DNA of 36,611 nt from Terriglobales bacterium (GTDB lineage: Bacteria; Acidobacteriota; Terriglobia; Terriglobales; Acidobacteriaceae). The stretch lies in NCBI GenBank assembly GCA_035624455.1, contig DASPRM010000134.1, positions 1-36,611 on the forward strand, given 5' to 3'. The position numbers and the translations under genes were made by a program. Below are positions 29,676 through 36,611 of this stretch, piece after piece. The stretch's first letter is position 1. Every line of letters begins with the position of its first letter. The notes beneath the pieces are model-generated. The model was given only the letters and a program-made list of their open reading frames with translations. It did no database searches and was not told the origin of the DNA.

Positions 29676-30437
29676 ATGGGTACGGCGATAGAAGTTCGGA
29701 ATCTCAAGGCGTATTACGGGAATAGCGAAGCTCTGCACGATGTCTCGATGGACATGGGAGCCAATCAGGTGACGGCGCTCATTGGCCCCTCAGGATGCGG
29801 CAAGTCCACCTTCGTGCGGACGCTTAATCGAATGCATGAGACTATCCCCGGGGCACACGTGGATGGGAGCGTGGTGATTGGCGGAGTGGACATCTACGGT
29901 GCCGGAACACCGGCTGTCGAAGTGCGGCGGCGGGTGGGGATGGTGTTCCAGAAGCCGAATCCCTTTCCCACCATGTCGATTTACGATAACGTGGCAGCTG
30001 GTCTGAAGCTGAATGGTTACCGCAATCGTCACAAACTCGACGATATCGTAGAGAAGTCGCTGCGCGGCTCGGCCCTGTGGGATGAAGTGAAGGACGTGCT
30101 GAAGAAGAAATCTGGCGCCAGCCTTTCCGGAGGCCAGCAGCAGCGTCTATGCATTGCCCGTGCTTTGGCCGTGGAACCGGAGGTCCTGCTGATGGATGAG
30201 CCGTGTTCGGCGCTGGATCCGATCTCGACGGGCAAAATTGAAGAGCTGATCGATGAGTTGAAGCAGCGCTTCACCATCGTGATCGTCACCCATAATATGC
30301 AACAGGCGGCGCGTGTGGCGGGCTATACTGGGTTCTTTCTCCTGGGGAAGTTGATCGAGTTTGACAAGACGGAAAAGGTATTTACCAATCCGTCCGACAA
30401 GCGGACGGAAGACTACATCACTGGCAGGTTCGGATAA
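29676..30437 (+). CDS. pstB: Phosphate ABC transporter ATP-binding protein
   Basis: 253 residues from ATG 29676, after AAGGGAGGGG within the end of pstA. It powers phosphate import. Walker [10 protein letters not shown] lies at 35-43, Q-loop [19 protein letters not shown] signature [16 protein letters not shown], Walker [14 protein letters not shown] and switch [18 protein letters not shown] and the [15 protein letters not shown] region are specific to PstB. The stop codon overlaps the phoU start (TAATG), so the two are translationally coupled. Confidence 0.97.
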   Translation: MGTAIEVRNLKAYYGNSEALHDVSMDMGANQVTALIGPSGCGKSTFVRTLNRMHETIPGAHVDGSVVIGGVDIYGAGTPAVEVRRRVGMVFQKPNPFPTMSIYDNVAAGLKLNGYRNRHKLDDIVEKSLRGSALWDEVKDVLKKKSGASLSGGQQQRLCIARALAVEPEVLLMDEPCSALDPISTGKIEELIDELKQRFTIVIVTHNMQQAARVAGYTGFFLLGKLIEFDKTEKVFTNPSDKRTEDYITGRFG

Positions 30438-31117
30438 TGCGCACCCGCTTTCATCAAGAACTCGACGAACTGAAAGACAAACTGCTGCGGATGGGCGGGC
30501 TGGCCGAACAGGCCGTCGACCGCGCGATTGAAGGGTATCGGCGCCGTGATGCTGCTCTCTGCAACAAAGTGTTGGAGGGGGAGCGCTCCATCAACCAGAT
30601 GGAACGGGAAATCGACGAATTGGCGCTGGACCTGCTCGCCATGCAGCAGCCGATGGCGATTGACCTGCGCTTCATCGTGGCGGTGGTAAAGATCAATGCC
30701 GACCTGGAGCGGGTGGGCGATCAGGCGGTGAACATCGCCCAGCGGGTCATAGAATTGACCACCCTGCCCGAAGCGGACCTGGCAATCGATATTCCGCGTA
30801 TTGCAGGAATCGGCTCCACCATGGTGCGGACCGCGCTGGAATCCTTTATTTATGCCCGCGCGGATGTTGCCGAGTCGGTCCTCAAGATGGATAACTCGAT
30901 CGACCAGTTAAACGCAGAAGCCCACCGCCACATCATCAAGTTCATGCAAGAATCGCCCCAGTTGGTGCCGCAGGCCCTGAACACGCTGCTGATCTCCCGC
31001 AACCTGGAACGGGTGGGGGATCATGCCACCAACATCGCCGAAGACGTAATTTTCTGGGTACGGGGCGCCGATGTGCGCCACATGTTCGGCGACAAAGCGG
31101 TCACCCCTGGGGATTAG
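30437..31117 (+). CDS. phoU: PhoU phosphate signalling regulator
   Basis: 226 residues from ATG 30437. PhoU links PstSCAB to the PhoR/PhoB sensor system and restrains phosphate uptake. Two tandem three-helix bundles are visible, each with the metal-binding pattern: MEREIDELALDLLAMQQPMAIDLRFIVAVVKINADLERVGDQAVNIA in the first, and MDNSIDQLNAEAHRHIIKFM with ISRNLERVGDHATNIAEDVIFWV in the second. The ExxxD motifs (DLERVGDQ, NLERVGDH) are intact. It is the last gene of the cluster and is followed 24 bp later by a strong terminator. Confidence 0.96.
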   Translation: MRTRFHQELDELKDKLLRMGGLAEQAVDRAIEGYRRRDAALCNKVLEGERSINQMEREIDELALDLLAMQQPMAIDLRFIVAVVKINADLERVGDQAVNIAQRVIELTTLPEADLAIDIPRIAGIGSTMVRTALESFIYARADVAESVLKMDNSIDQLNAEAHRHIIKFMQESPQLVPQALNTLLISRNLERVGDHATNIAEDVIFWVRGADVRHMFGDKAVTPGD

Positions 31118-31140
31118 GCGCGGTTTCGCGTTTGTGGAAG

Positions 31141-31163
31141 AGCCCGGCTTTGGCCGGGCTTTT
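31141..31163 (+). terminator. Rho-independent terminator after phoU
   Basis: AGCCCGGC (31141-31148) and GCCGGGCT (31153-31160) form a perfect 8-bp stem with the loop TTTG, followed by TTT. It lies 24 bp past the phoU stop. Confidence 0.88.
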
Positions 31164-31269
31164 GCATTGGAGCGCAATGGCCGGGTTCATTTCTTTGGCC
31201 GAGAGTGAATGCATAGATGCTTCGCTTCGCTCGGCATGACCCCTACCGTTACTGCCGAAGGAAAACACC

Positions 31270-31348
31270 AGATCCTTCGACTCAGCGCCCGCAAGCCGCA
31301 GAGAACGCGGGTCGAAAACACGGTCGGGCGCTTCGCTCAGGATGACAG
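31270..31348. repeat. Dispersed intergenic repeat, type A copy 3
   Basis: It starts agatccttcgactcagcgcc and ends gggcgcttcgctcaggatgacag, with a centre (gccgcagagaacgcgggtcg) similar to the 27596 copy. The outer and inner arms can base-pair. Confidence 0.82.
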
Positions 31349-31400
31349 TCATTTCTGGCTGAGCCCAGGCGAGATCGCCTGTCCAACACAAAAACAGCTG

Positions 31401-31453
31401 GTCCTTCGACTCGGACGCGGATTGTTGTGCCGCGTCCTCGTTCAGGATGACAG
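31401..31453. repeat. Dispersed intergenic repeat, type B copy
   Basis: It reads gtccttcgactcggacgcgg, then attgttgtgccgcgtcctcgttcaggatgacag. The arms ggacgcgg and ccgcgtcc pair perfectly. Same element type as 26158-26209. Confidence 0.8.
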
Positions 31454-31468
31454 ATGGGAATGTGCCGA

Positions 31469-33037
31469 TCAGCCGACCTGCCAGATGGTATCCAGCACCG
31501 TGCCATCGACCCATTTCACAACAGCCACGGCACGATCGAGCCGCCTGGGTTTTTGTGGCTTGCCGCCGCAGATGTTTTCGACCTCGCGCTGGATGTCTGC
31601 AAGTGGCCGGATGGGCAACTTCGATCCCTTGACTGCATCGCTCAGATCCTGCCGGCACGGATTGATGGCGATGCCGCGCTCGGTCACGATCACGTCGATG
31701 AGTTCGCCGGGGCCGGTGAGGGTGGTGACTTCGTCGACGATGACGGGGATGCGGTCGCGGAAAGAAGGAACGGCAAGGATAGTGCAGCCGGCGAAGAGGC
31801 AGTTTTGCCATCCTCCGATCCCGTGCAGCAGGCGGCCGTCCGAGTGGGTCACCACGTTGGCATTGAAGTTCAGGTCCACTTCAGTCGCTCCCAGCACCAC
31901 GACGTCCACCATAGATGCGAAGTTTCCCTTGCCGTGAAAATTGTAGGAGGTAAAAGGAGAGGTGGCGACGTGGCGGGGATCGGTGGCGATGGAGCGAACT
32001 GCGTCGAGATCGAAAGTCTGGCCGTCGAGAATGTAATCGGTGAGGCCCTCCTGCAGCATCTCCACGAGGTAGCGGGACGATCCCCCGCGCACGAAGCGAG
32101 CTTTGAGTCCGGCTTCCTTCATCATGCGCCGCAGGTAATCGACAAAGGCGAGGGCGATGCCACCCGCGCCCGCCTGGAACGAGAAACCGTTGCGCATAAT
32201 GCCGGCGTCGCGCAAGAACTGGGCGACGTACTCGGCGATCTTCAGGCGGTCAGGGCTGCGGGTGATCTGCGTGGTTCCGGAGACGATCTTTGCGGGATCT
32301 CCGATGGATGGAACTTCGACCACGTAATCGACGTTGTTGCCCTGGATCTGCCACGGCACGCAGGGAAACGGAACCAGGTTGTCAGTAACGACGATGACAT
32401 GATCGGCGTAGGTGGAGTCGGCGAGGGCGAAACCGAGTGAGCCACAAGCGGACTTGCCGAGCGAGCCGGTGGCATTGCCGAAGGGATCAGCAGTGGGCGC
32501 AGCGATGATGGCGATGTCGATGTGAACTTCGCCGTCCTGGATGGCTTGCCAGCGGCCGCCATGCGAGCGGAGCACGCCCATGCCGCGCATCTTGCCCATC
32601 GAGCAGTAATCGCCCAGGGGACCATTCATGCTGCCTTCGATGTGGTGAACCGCCCCAGCTTCCATCAGGTCGATGACGGGCGCGTGCGTGGGAAAGGAGG
32701 CGCTGGGAAACCACATCAGGTCCTTCACACCCATGCGGGCGGCGGTCTGGAGTACAGGCAGGGCTACGGCATCGCCGTCACGCAGGTGGTGATGAGTCGA
32801 GATCACCATCCCGTCGCGCAGACCGCAGCGGCGGAGGGCAGACTCGAGATCAGGAAAACGCTTGTCGCCGTTCGTAGGATAGTCTTTGGCCGAACGGATG
32901 GGTGGGGCAGCCTTCGTGCCGCTGGGTTGATATTGGTTGAGGCCGAGAAACGGAGACTGAGATTTGTGATTGACCTCAAGGGGAACGAGACGTCCAGCAG
33001 CATTGCGCGCGAGTTCAATCCTGGCGGTAACCGGCAT
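31469..33037 (-). CDS. citF: Citrate lyase alpha subunit (acetyl-ACP:citrate ACP-transferase)
   Basis: 522 residues, within the usual 500-520. CitF exchanges the acetyl group on the acyl-carrier subunit for citrate before cleavage. It starts at ATG 33037, sharing one base with the stop of the upstream gene (TAATG), with AGAGG upstream. Conserved stretches are FPDLESALRRCGLRDGMVISTHHHLRDGD, HHIEGSMNGPLGDYCSMGKM, DIAIIAAPTADPFGNATGS, SFQAGAGGIALAFVDYLR, ATEVDLNFNANVVTHSDGRLLHGIGGWQNCLFAG and the closing TERGIAINPCRQDL. These are CoA-transferase-superfamily motifs specific to CitF. It is the last gene of the minus-strand operon; no citX or citG follows. Activity requires a phosphoribosyl-dephospho-CoA-charged carrier and a ligase not seen here. 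Confidence 0.93.
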   Translation of the reverse strand: MPVTARIELARNAAGRLVPLEVNHKSQSPFLGLNQYQPSGTKAAPPIRSAKDYPTNGDKRFPDLESALRRCGLRDGMVISTHHHLRDGDAVALPVLQTAARMGVKDLMWFPSASFPTHAPVIDLMEAGAVHHIEGSMNGPLGDYCSMGKMRGMGVLRSHGGRWQAIQDGEVHIDIAIIAAPTADPFGNATGSLGKSACGSLGFALADSTYADHVIVVTDNLVPFPCVPWQIQGNNVDYVVEVPSIGDPAKIVSGTTQITRSPDRLKIAEYVAQFLRDAGIMRNGFSFQAGAGGIALAFVDYLRRMMKEAGLKARFVRGGSSRYLVEMLQEGLTDYILDGQTFDLDAVRSIATDPRHVATSPFTSYNFHGKGNFASMVDVVVLGATEVDLNFNANVVTHSDGRLLHGIGGWQNCLFAGCTILAVPSFRDRIPVIVDEVTTLTGPGELIDVIVTERGIAINPCRQDLSDAVKGSKLPIRPLADIQREVENICGGKPQKPRRLDRAVAVVKWVDGTVLDTIWQVG

Positions 33038-34266
33038 TAGCGAACCTCTGCTGCCGCGGGAATCAGGCCCATCTGCCTGGCGCGGGAGACGAGCTTCAGA
33101 GCCCGCTGGACCACAGGGGGATCGATCATCTTCGATCCCAGGCTGACTACTCCCAGGCCCTTGCTCCGGGCTTCTTCGAAAGCAGTGACGATGCGAAGAG
33201 CCTTCTCGATCTCAACGGGAGATGGGGCAAAAGCCTCGTGAATGACCGGAATCTGCAGTGGGTGAATACAGCCCATGCCTTCGAAGCCGAGAGCGCGGGA
33301 GCGCTCGCCCCAGCGGCGGAGACCTTCCATGTCGGCGACGTCGCTGAAGACGGAGTCGATGGCCTGGAGTCCGGCAGCTTTGGCGGCATTGACAAGACGC
33401 GTGCGGGCATAGAGTGACTCGGAGCCGTCGGTGGTTTTTGCTACGCCAAGATCGGCAGTGTAATCCTCGAGCCCGATGGTGAGAGCGACTACAGACGCGT
33501 GCGCGCTGGCGATGTCGAAGGCCTTCTCGATGCCGATAGCCGACTCCAGGATCGGCATCAACCAGATGGGACGATCGATGTGATGCCAGGACTTGATCTC
33601 ATCGATCTTGCCTGCTACTTCCCTCACCTGATCGGCGTACTCGACCTTGGGAATGAGCACCAGATCGGGGCTCTCAGGAATTACTTCCAACAGATCATCC
33701 AGGCCGAGCGGCAGCTGGTTGATTCGGACCATGCGCTCGCAGGCGCCGAAATCGACAGCGCGCAGCGCATTGCGGACGAGGATGCGGGCGGCATCTTTCT
33801 CGGCTGGATGCACCGAGTCTTCGAGGTCAAGGATGATGGCGTCGGGACCGTGCAAAGCCGCGTTGATGTAGTACCTGGGCTCGGAGCCGGGCAGGTACAG
33901 ACGCGAGCGGCGCAGGCGGTCACGAGCGGAGGGCGCGGGAAGTGCGATGGCAGACGGAAGCGCACGTCTTCCCTGCCCGAGTCCGGCGCGTCGCACCGCC
34001 GCTTCGATGCGCGCGGAGATGACGTAGGGCAGCGCGCCCTCGTCTTCGATGATCAGGGCGGCGTGAGAAATCCCGAGTTGTTCCAACACCTCTTGCGCCT
34101 GGCGGCGGATGGAGTCGCCGTAGTAGGCGGCGACGCGGGATCGCAGATCGATCTCGAGCCCGCCGCTGGCGCGCGCTTCGAACTGGACGCGCAGATCGGA
34201 GCGGACGTCTTTGCCTGAGCGTCCGGCTTCCGTAATGGGTGATGGAGCAACTTGTTGTGTGCTCAT
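33037..34266 (-). CDS. citE: Fused citrate lyase acyl carrier (CitD) and beta/lyase (CitE) protein
   Basis: 409 residues from ATG 34266. Residues about 12-100 match CitD: a GKDVRSDLRVQF start, GGLEIDLRSRVAAYYGDSIR, VLEQLGISHAALIIEDEGALPYVISARIEAAVRRA. Ser17 (AGRSGKD) is the candidate prosthetic-group attachment site. After a Pro/Ala linker (100-114), residues 118-409 are CitE: RSRLYLPGSEPRYY, DAIILDLEDSVHPAEKDAAR (148-152), VRINQLP, LIPKVEYADQV, PILESAIGIEKA with metal ligand Glu241, IGLEDYTADLG with Asp268, and SLGSKMIDPPVVQRAL. CitE cleaves citryl-carrier into oxaloacetate and acetyl-carrier. Classical operons keep citD and citE separate in this same order, so the fusion follows gene order. 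It sits between the dehydrogenase (8 bp) and citF (1-bp overlap). Confidence 0.88.
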   Translation of the reverse strand: MSTQQVAPSPITEAGRSGKDVRSDLRVQFEARASGGLEIDLRSRVAAYYGDSIRRQAQEVLEQLGISHAALIIEDEGALPYVISARIEAAVRRAGLGQGRRALPSAIALPAPSARDRLRRSRLYLPGSEPRYYINAALHGPDAIILDLEDSVHPAEKDAARILVRNALRAVDFGACERMVRINQLPLGLDDLLEVIPESPDLVLIPKVEYADQVREVAGKIDEIKSWHHIDRPIWLMPILESAIGIEKAFDIASAHASVVALTIGLEDYTADLGVAKTTDGSESLYARTRLVNAAKAAGLQAIDSVFSDVADMEGLRRWGERSRALGFEGMGCIHPLQIPVIHEAFAPSPVEIEKALRIVTAFEEARSKGLGVVSLGSKMIDPPVVQRALKLVSRARQMGLIPAAAEVR

Positions 34267-34274
34267 GCTCGTCT

Positions 34275-35498
34275 CTATCTCGCAGCGGCGACGGTTTCGG
34301 GCAGTTTCACGGTTTCAAGCGCACGCAGGACGGCGTCGGTCATCTCGGTGGTGCTGGATGCGCCCCGGCTGATGGCTTTCGGGCCGCCGGAGATGCGCAT
34401 CATATCGTAGGTTCGCACTTTGCCCTGCTTGACGACCTCGGCGATAGCAGCGCGCACCAAGTGAGCCTTTTCGATCTCGCCCACATGCTCGAGCATCATG
34501 GCGGCGGAGAGAATCATGGCGATGGGATTAACGATGGGCGGGTCCAGCTCCGCGTACTTCGGAGCTGAGCCGTGGGTGGGCTCAAAGACCGCGACTTCGC
34601 GGCCGATGTTACCCGAGGCGGCGAATCCCAATCCGCCGATCAATCCGGCAAAAGCGTCGGAAATGACATCGCCGAAGAGATTGCTGGCGACGACTACCCC
34701 GTAGTCTTCCGGATTCTTGGTGAGCCACATGGTTTGGGCGTCGATATTGGTGGACCACAGCGGAATTGAGGGGTAATCCCGGGCTACCTGCTTTGCGACT
34801 TCTTCCATCATGCCGCTGGTTTCGCGCAGCACATTGGGCTTCTCGCAGATGGTCACGCTCTTGTAGCCGAATTTCCTGGCGTAATCAAAAGCGGCGCGGC
34901 AGATGCGCTCCGCGGCAGGGCGCGTGATAATGCGCACCGAGATCGCGAGGTCCTCGTCTTTTACGTCGTGGAAAGGCTGAAATTTGGGATGGCTCTCGAG
35001 AGCCGCCCGTACCTGCGCGGGCGGATTGGTCCATTCCACGCCGGCGTAGAGGCCCTCGGTGTTCTGGCGGAAGACAACCACGTTGACGTGTGGTTCCTCG
35101 TAGCCACCGCCGGGCTTCTTGCGGATGAAGTTCAGAGGATTGCCGGGAAATCCGATGCAGGGGCGAATGCAGATATCGAGACCGAAGCGCTGGCGCATGG
35201 TCACGATGGGGCTGTAGTAGGTGAGGCCTTTGCCGCGCAGCTGAGGCTTGAGCTCGGCGTCGGCTTCGCGCTTGGGCTTGGAGGTGATGGCGCCGAACAA
35301 ACCTAGCTTGTGTTTCCCCAGCAGATCAATGGTGCGCTGGGGCAGGGCGTTGCCTTCGTTGATCCAGCAATCCCAGCCGATGTCGGCGTGAACGTAGTCG
35401 GCGTCGAAACCGATGGCGTGCAGCACACGAACCGCTTCGGGTAGAACCTGGTTGCCGATGCCATCGCCCGGCATGGTAACGACGGTGTATTTAGGCAT
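34275..35498 (-). CDS. Isocitrate/homoisocitrate-type beta-decarboxylating dehydrogenase
   Basis: 407 residues from ATG 35498 (GGAG at the end of the upstream gene, which it overlaps by 8 bp). It oxidatively decarboxylates a 2-hydroxy-3-carboxy acid. Signatures are MPGDGIGNQVLPEAV, the substrate helix YYSPIVTMRQRFGLDICIRP (Ser96, Arg102, Arg112), FRQNTEGLYAGVEW (Arg144, Tyr151), catalytic Lys220 in CEKPNVL, and NLFGDVISDAFAGLIGGLG with Asp277/Asp281. The nucleotide site HGSAPKYA has Lys314-Tyr315, as in NADP-linked isocitrate dehydrogenase. The loop SPIVTMR lacks the Asn of isocitrate dehydrogenases (SxNxxxR) and is nearer to SPIVALR of yeast homoisocitrate dehydrogenase, as remembered; REN is RQN here. 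Substrate is therefore uncertain. Confidence 0.85.
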   Translation of the reverse strand: MPKYTVVTMPGDGIGNQVLPEAVRVLHAIGFDADYVHADIGWDCWINEGNALPQRTIDLLGKHKLGLFGAITSKPKREADAELKPQLRGKGLTYYSPIVTMRQRFGLDICIRPCIGFPGNPLNFIRKKPGGGYEEPHVNVVVFRQNTEGLYAGVEWTNPPAQVRAALESHPKFQPFHDVKDEDLAISVRIITRPAAERICRAAFDYARKFGYKSVTICEKPNVLRETSGMMEEVAKQVARDYPSIPLWSTNIDAQTMWLTKNPEDYGVVVASNLFGDVISDAFAGLIGGLGFAASGNIGREVAVFEPTHGSAPKYAELDPPIVNPIAMILSAAMMLEHVGEIEKAHLVRAAIAEVVKQGKVRTYDMMRISGGPKAISRGASSTTEMTDAVLRALETVKLPETVAAAR

Positions 35499-36611
35499 GA
35501 TGAGACTCCTGGAGATTTTCAATCCGCTTAGCAATCAACTGCTCGATTCCGCCCGCTGCTACCAGCGACTGCGGCACACTGCCCAGCGCGGGGAAATGGA
35601 ATTTCGCGCCGCGATACAGGATCGTGCCGGTGGTGAAGTCTACTTCAATCTGATCGCCAGAGATGATCGTGCGCTCCTTGCGGGCGATGGCGGCAGCGAA
35701 ATCCGACTTCAATTTTCTTACCAGCTCCGGCACCTCGATACAGAGGAAGCCGTTGTTGAAGGCGTTGCGGAGGTAGGTCTGCGAGAAGGAGCCGGCGATC
35801 ACCAGAGGAATGCCTTTAGCTTTGAGGGCGGTGACAGCCTGCTCACGGCTCGATCCGGTGCCGAAGTTGAAGCCGGCGCTGACTACGTCACCCGCGTGGG
35901 TGAGCGAAGCGAACTGGGGATCGTAATTCTGCATGACGACCTGCGCCATCTGCTCCGCCGTGATGTCTTCACGGTAGGTGTAATCCTTGCCGTAGATGCC
36001 GTCGGTGTTGAGATTATCCTGGGGCAGAAAAACCAGGCGGGCTTTCACCTGCCGCGGAAAACCTTCGATGATATCGACGGATTCGGCTTCCAGCGGCGGC
36101 GCGACAAGTTCCGTGAAGGAGCGCGTCAAAGGACGAATGGCGGGAGCTTGCGCTTCAAAGCTTGGCGCGGTGATGTATCCGGCGATCGCAGAAGCCGCGA
36201 CTACGGTGGGACTGGCGAGATAACACTGGGCATCGCGCGATCCCATGCGGCCCTTGAAATTGCGATTCGTCGCCGAAATTCCCACTTCGCCGGGCTTGAG
36301 CAGTCCGACTCCCAGTCCGATACAAGGGCCGCAGCCGGCGGGAAGCGCAATGGCTCCCGCATTGAGCAGCGATTGCCAAATGCCGCGGCGCTCGGCTTCC
36401 TGCTGCACCCAGCGGCTGGCCGCGCCGAGATAGAACTGCACGCCGGAGGCGACCTTGCGGCCGTCGAGCACGCGGGCGGCAGCTTCGAGATCTTCAAGCC
36501 GCGAATTGACGCAGGAGAGCAGGTAAGCTTTGTCAATTTTGATGTGGCGCTTTTCCGCCTCGGCCAGCGGTGACATCACCTGGACGCTGTCCGGGCCGGA
36601 GATGTGGGGCG
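35491..36611 (-). CDS. Homoaconitase/aconitase-family hydratase, single chain, 5'-truncated by window edge
   Basis: The frame is open to the right edge; 373 C-terminal residues are visible, so the start lies outside. The end of the Fe-S domain is present: PHISGPDSVQV, then KIDKAYLLSCVNSRLEDLEAA with a cluster Cys, and PAGCGPCIGLGVGLL with two more. GISATNRNFKGRMGSRDAQCYLASP is the conserved substrate loop. After a linker (about 130-165) comes the swivel domain, fused in the same chain: NLNTDGIYGKDYTYREDITAEQMAQ, and GFNFGTGSSREQAVTALKAKGI with the catalytic Ser. The fusion and sequence resemble fungal homoaconitase (Lys4) more than bacterial AcnA/AcnB or split LeuCD. It contains the ribosome site and start of the dehydrogenase gene, so the two are coupled. 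cis-aconitate, homoaconitate or a related acid are possible substrates. Confidence 0.85.
   Translation of the reverse strand, partial: PHISGPDSVQVMSPLAEAEKRHIKIDKAYLLSCVNSRLEDLEAAARVLDGRKVASGVQFYLGAASRWVQQEAERRGIWQSLLNAGAIALPAGCGPCIGLGVGLLKPGEVGISATNRNFKGRMGSRDAQCYLASPTVVAASAIAGYITAPSFEAQAPAIRPLTRSFTELVAPPLEAESVDIIEGFPRQVKARLVFLPQDNLNTDGIYGKDYTYREDITAEQMAQVVMQNYDPQFASLTHAGDVVSAGFNFGTGSSREQAVTALKAKGIPLVIAGSFSQTYLRNAFNNGFLCIEVPELVRKLKSDFAAAIARKERTIISGDQIEVDFTTGTILYRGAKFHFPALGSVPQSLVAAGGIEQLIAKRIENLQESHHA

Larger units (their letters stand above)
31118..31468. other. Convergent intergenic region phoU/citF
   Basis: 351 bases without a gene. Contents in order: the phoU terminator (31141-31163); a mini-repeat gatgcttcgcttcgctcggcatgac near 31216-31240; a type A dispersed repeat (31270-31348); and a type B repeat (31401-31453) ending 15 bp before the citF stop. 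Clustering of three repeats at a convergent junction is typical of REP-like elements. Confidence 0.7.

Noticed and set aside
31209-31937. 242-residue plus-strand frame past phoU
   Set aside because: It runs through three dispersed repeats and the antisense of citF; no protein character.
35413-36573. 386-residue plus-strand frame opposite the hydratase
   Set aside because: The minus strand encodes an unmistakable aconitase-family protein; the plus frame has no domain.

Overview
The window most resembles a chromosomal segment from an Acidobacteriota member of the Koribacter/Terriglobia type. This is inferred from remembered family resemblances: small secreted proteins of unknown function, a CxxCG mini-protein, DUF4136, and dispersed intergenic repeats carrying ccttcgactc and ggatgacag ends. 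It was not tested by any search. No phage, insertion sequence, CRISPR array, tRNA or rRNA was found.

Layout. 1-2.3 kb: the 3' part of a DoxX-like membrane protein, about 500 bp of apparently empty DNA, and two secreted proteins on the minus strand. 2.7-6.0 kb: phosphoglucomutase (pgm), a pore-loop ion channel and a secreted helical protein. 6.1-9.1 kb: a 54-residue Cys-rich mini-protein, a quinol-type nitric oxide reductase, and a two-helix membrane protein carrying a transposase-like Cys cluster; the three are packed as one unit. 9.2-14.5 kb: glucose-6-phosphate isomerase, a short-form 6-phosphogluconate dehydrogenase and glucose-6-phosphate dehydrogenase on the plus strand, facing transaldolase on the minus strand. 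Together with pgm these form a pentose-phosphate/hexose-phosphate block, with no lactonase gene. 14.6-21.5 kb: stress and metal functions, namely a small ORF with a DUF3291-like protein, a chromate transporter preceded by a DoxX remnant, a divergent PadR regulator followed by a Tat-exported multicopper oxidase, and a PerR-like repressor next to catalase-peroxidase (katG).

21.6-26 kb: delta-1-pyrroline-5-carboxylate dehydrogenase, and a LemA/DUF2207 membrane pair. 26.3-31.2 kb: a full phosphate uptake and sensing cluster pstS-pstC-pstA-pstB-phoU. It has two Pho-box-like direct repeats (before pstS and before pstC) and a clear terminator after phoU. 31.5-36.6 kb: a tightly overlapping minus-strand operon that enters from beyond the right edge: a single-chain homoaconitase-type hydratase, an isocitrate/homoisocitrate-type dehydrogenase, a natural fusion of the citrate lyase acyl-carrier subunit (CitD) with the lyase subunit (CitE), and the citrate lyase alpha subunit (CitF).

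The last operon is the best candidate for an undescribed system. It couples isomerisation, oxidative decarboxylation and CoA-dependent cleavage of a tricarboxylic acid. Its hydratase and dehydrogenase look more like the lysine-pathway homocitrate enzymes than like the housekeeping TCA enzymes, so the true substrate is open.
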